From: Leucocoprinus leucothites
Lineage: Eukaryota > Basidiomycota > Agaricomycetes > Agaricales > Agaricaceae
Direction: 5' to 3'
Assembly (NCBI GenBank): GCA_013368445.1
Contig: JAACJO010000001.1
Location: forward strand, 620,001 to 684,000
DNA: 64,000 bases
Below, piece after piece: positions 62,828-64,000 of this stretch. Positions within the stretch are counted from its first letter, which is position 1, and each line of letters begins with the position of its first letter. Under the pieces are notes generated by a model. The model had not been told where the DNA came from and did not search any database. It saw nothing but the letters and a program-made list of their open reading frames with translations. The position numbers and the translations under genes are program-made.

Positions 62828-64000
62828 CTGGCTCTTGTCAGATTAGTTGCCCTTATAAGAGCTCCTGGTTATTAGCATGTTTATTGTTCTGTCGGACAGG
62901 GCATGCCCTTCCCTCCGCCTGTATCGGTATAGAACAAAGTTTATATGTCAGATCCTGTTGCTTGTCGGGTTTGAGCGACCAGTCTCTATCCAAGTTTGTC
63001 ACTCGCCTTGTACCTACCGTGGTTAGGCGCAGCCTCTTCTCCTCTTTTATATTGTAAGATAATGGGCACCTTGTCATCCTTCATTCTTACCATAACAAAG
63101 CAATAGCAAAATGTATGAGTAAGGCAAAGGCCAGAAACTCGTGATATCGTATCTCGTAACACATGTATGTATACGAATTATGGGTGTCTGTTTATTTGAA
63201 TGGGTGAGGATCCGTTCCTTAATCCGGTGCAAATCTGATACTCAGCAATAATCCCATTTGCATGCCGTTAATCATCGCACTGCGCATCAGACCCCCCTGG
63301 GGTAGAGCAAAGGTGCCGAGCCGTCAAAACAAACAGATTTGGTATACTTCAAGAAAGCCCGAGCTTGGTTATCATGTTTCGTCGAAGGGGAAACGCTATT
63401 CCGATGACGAAGGAGCTGAGCAGTATCCTTCTGTCATTGTTCTGTCAAACTTGTTGAACCCGTAATCTAAAATACGCACACAATAACGCCCCCTTTGGCA
63501 GAAACAATCAGTTGATCATGAAATAGGCGCGGTCAGGTCGAATGACCGTCCTTATGATGATGCAAGGTTGTTCCGTCCGAGAGACGCGAATAAACTTGCG
63601 ATGGAGATAAGGACTACACAACCGTATATGTGAGGTTAGAATGTCATCAAATCGACCATTTAGACTCCAAGTAAGCTCAAAAGTACTAGTAGCATATGTT
63701 GACATACATCCAGTGTCATATGAACCTACCATCCTCCTGTGCCCCGAAGCCAAAGATGGAGCCAGACTCATGGTCAACCCTGTCGTGCTATTCTTGAACA
63801 GGGGATTTCGATAGGCGTCTTCAAGAGAAGGCACATACTTGGCACGTAAGTACTGTCATGGGTATAACCCAATGAACATCGTAAAACTTGGGATATGAAC
63901 GATCCGGCACAATGGCTTATGGTGTGAGCCCACAAGACCTCCTAGGATGAACTCTCAAGAGTGACTTGCGCCAACTCCACAACGTCGATCCTCCCTTTTC
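62828..64000. other. right-edge sequence without a confident gene
   Basis: 1.2 kb after the last gene. A 109-codon minus frame at 63508-63834, with no ATG at its 5' end, could be an internal exon of a gene entering from the right (it has the protein-like stretch VPSLEDAYRNPLFKNSTTGL and a GTAGGT donor-like site after HRRM), but no family is recognised and the partner exons lie outside the window. Confidence 0.35.

Overview
This window is nuclear DNA from a filamentous basidiomycete fungus, most likely an Agaricomycete. Genes lie on both strands at roughly one per 2.5 kb. Most are cut by several short introns (about 45-110 nt, GT-AG with CTRAY-type branch sites), and compact housekeeping genes sit among families typical of mushroom-forming fungi (arrestin-like N-terminal proteins, DUF4470-MYND proteins, multi-exon GDPD enzymes). 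I rebuilt exon-intron structures by hand from reading frame, splice sites and comparison of paralogues inside the window. For most genes the exon lengths add up to an intact frame.

Left part (1-20 kb): the 5' end of the glycogen branching enzyme gene (runs off the left edge), an arrestin-like gene, a tail-anchored orphan protein, a 700-residue low-complexity orphan, two tandem glycerophosphodiester phosphodiesterase (PGC1-like) genes with the same ten-exon architecture, a 1-acyl-glycerol-3-phosphate acyltransferase, a coiled-coil orphan with an apparent GC-AG intron, and an aldo-keto reductase. The two GDPD genes and the acyltransferase form a small glycerolipid neighbourhood.

Middle (20-40 kb): two tandem DUF4470 + MYND-finger genes with matching first exons. 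The left copy has a one-base frame break in its long exon and the right copy is intact. Then come delta-1-pyrroline-5-carboxylate dehydrogenase, cullin-1, a U5 snRNP 40 kDa WD40 protein, and a second arrestin-like gene on the opposite strand to the first. The second arrestin copy has two frame interruptions. Its terminal exon with about 880 bp of flank is tandemly duplicated downstream, and the duplicate keeps a usable 3' splice site.

Right part (42-64 kb): a CASTOR/ACT_7-like protein split by a long disordered insert, an unrecognised six-exon gene, an eleven-exon short-chain dehydrogenase, a 1348-residue disordered orphan, a secreted CAP/PR-1 protein, and prefoldin subunit 2 divergently paired with complex I subunit NDUFS8 across only 136 bp. 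An orphan gene and sequence with no confident gene follow.

No rRNA, tRNA, CRISPR, plasmid or phage features were seen, and no complete transposon. The strongest unexplained signals are the duplicated arrestin terminal exon, the single-base frame break in one of the two MYND genes, and the conserved micro-exons.
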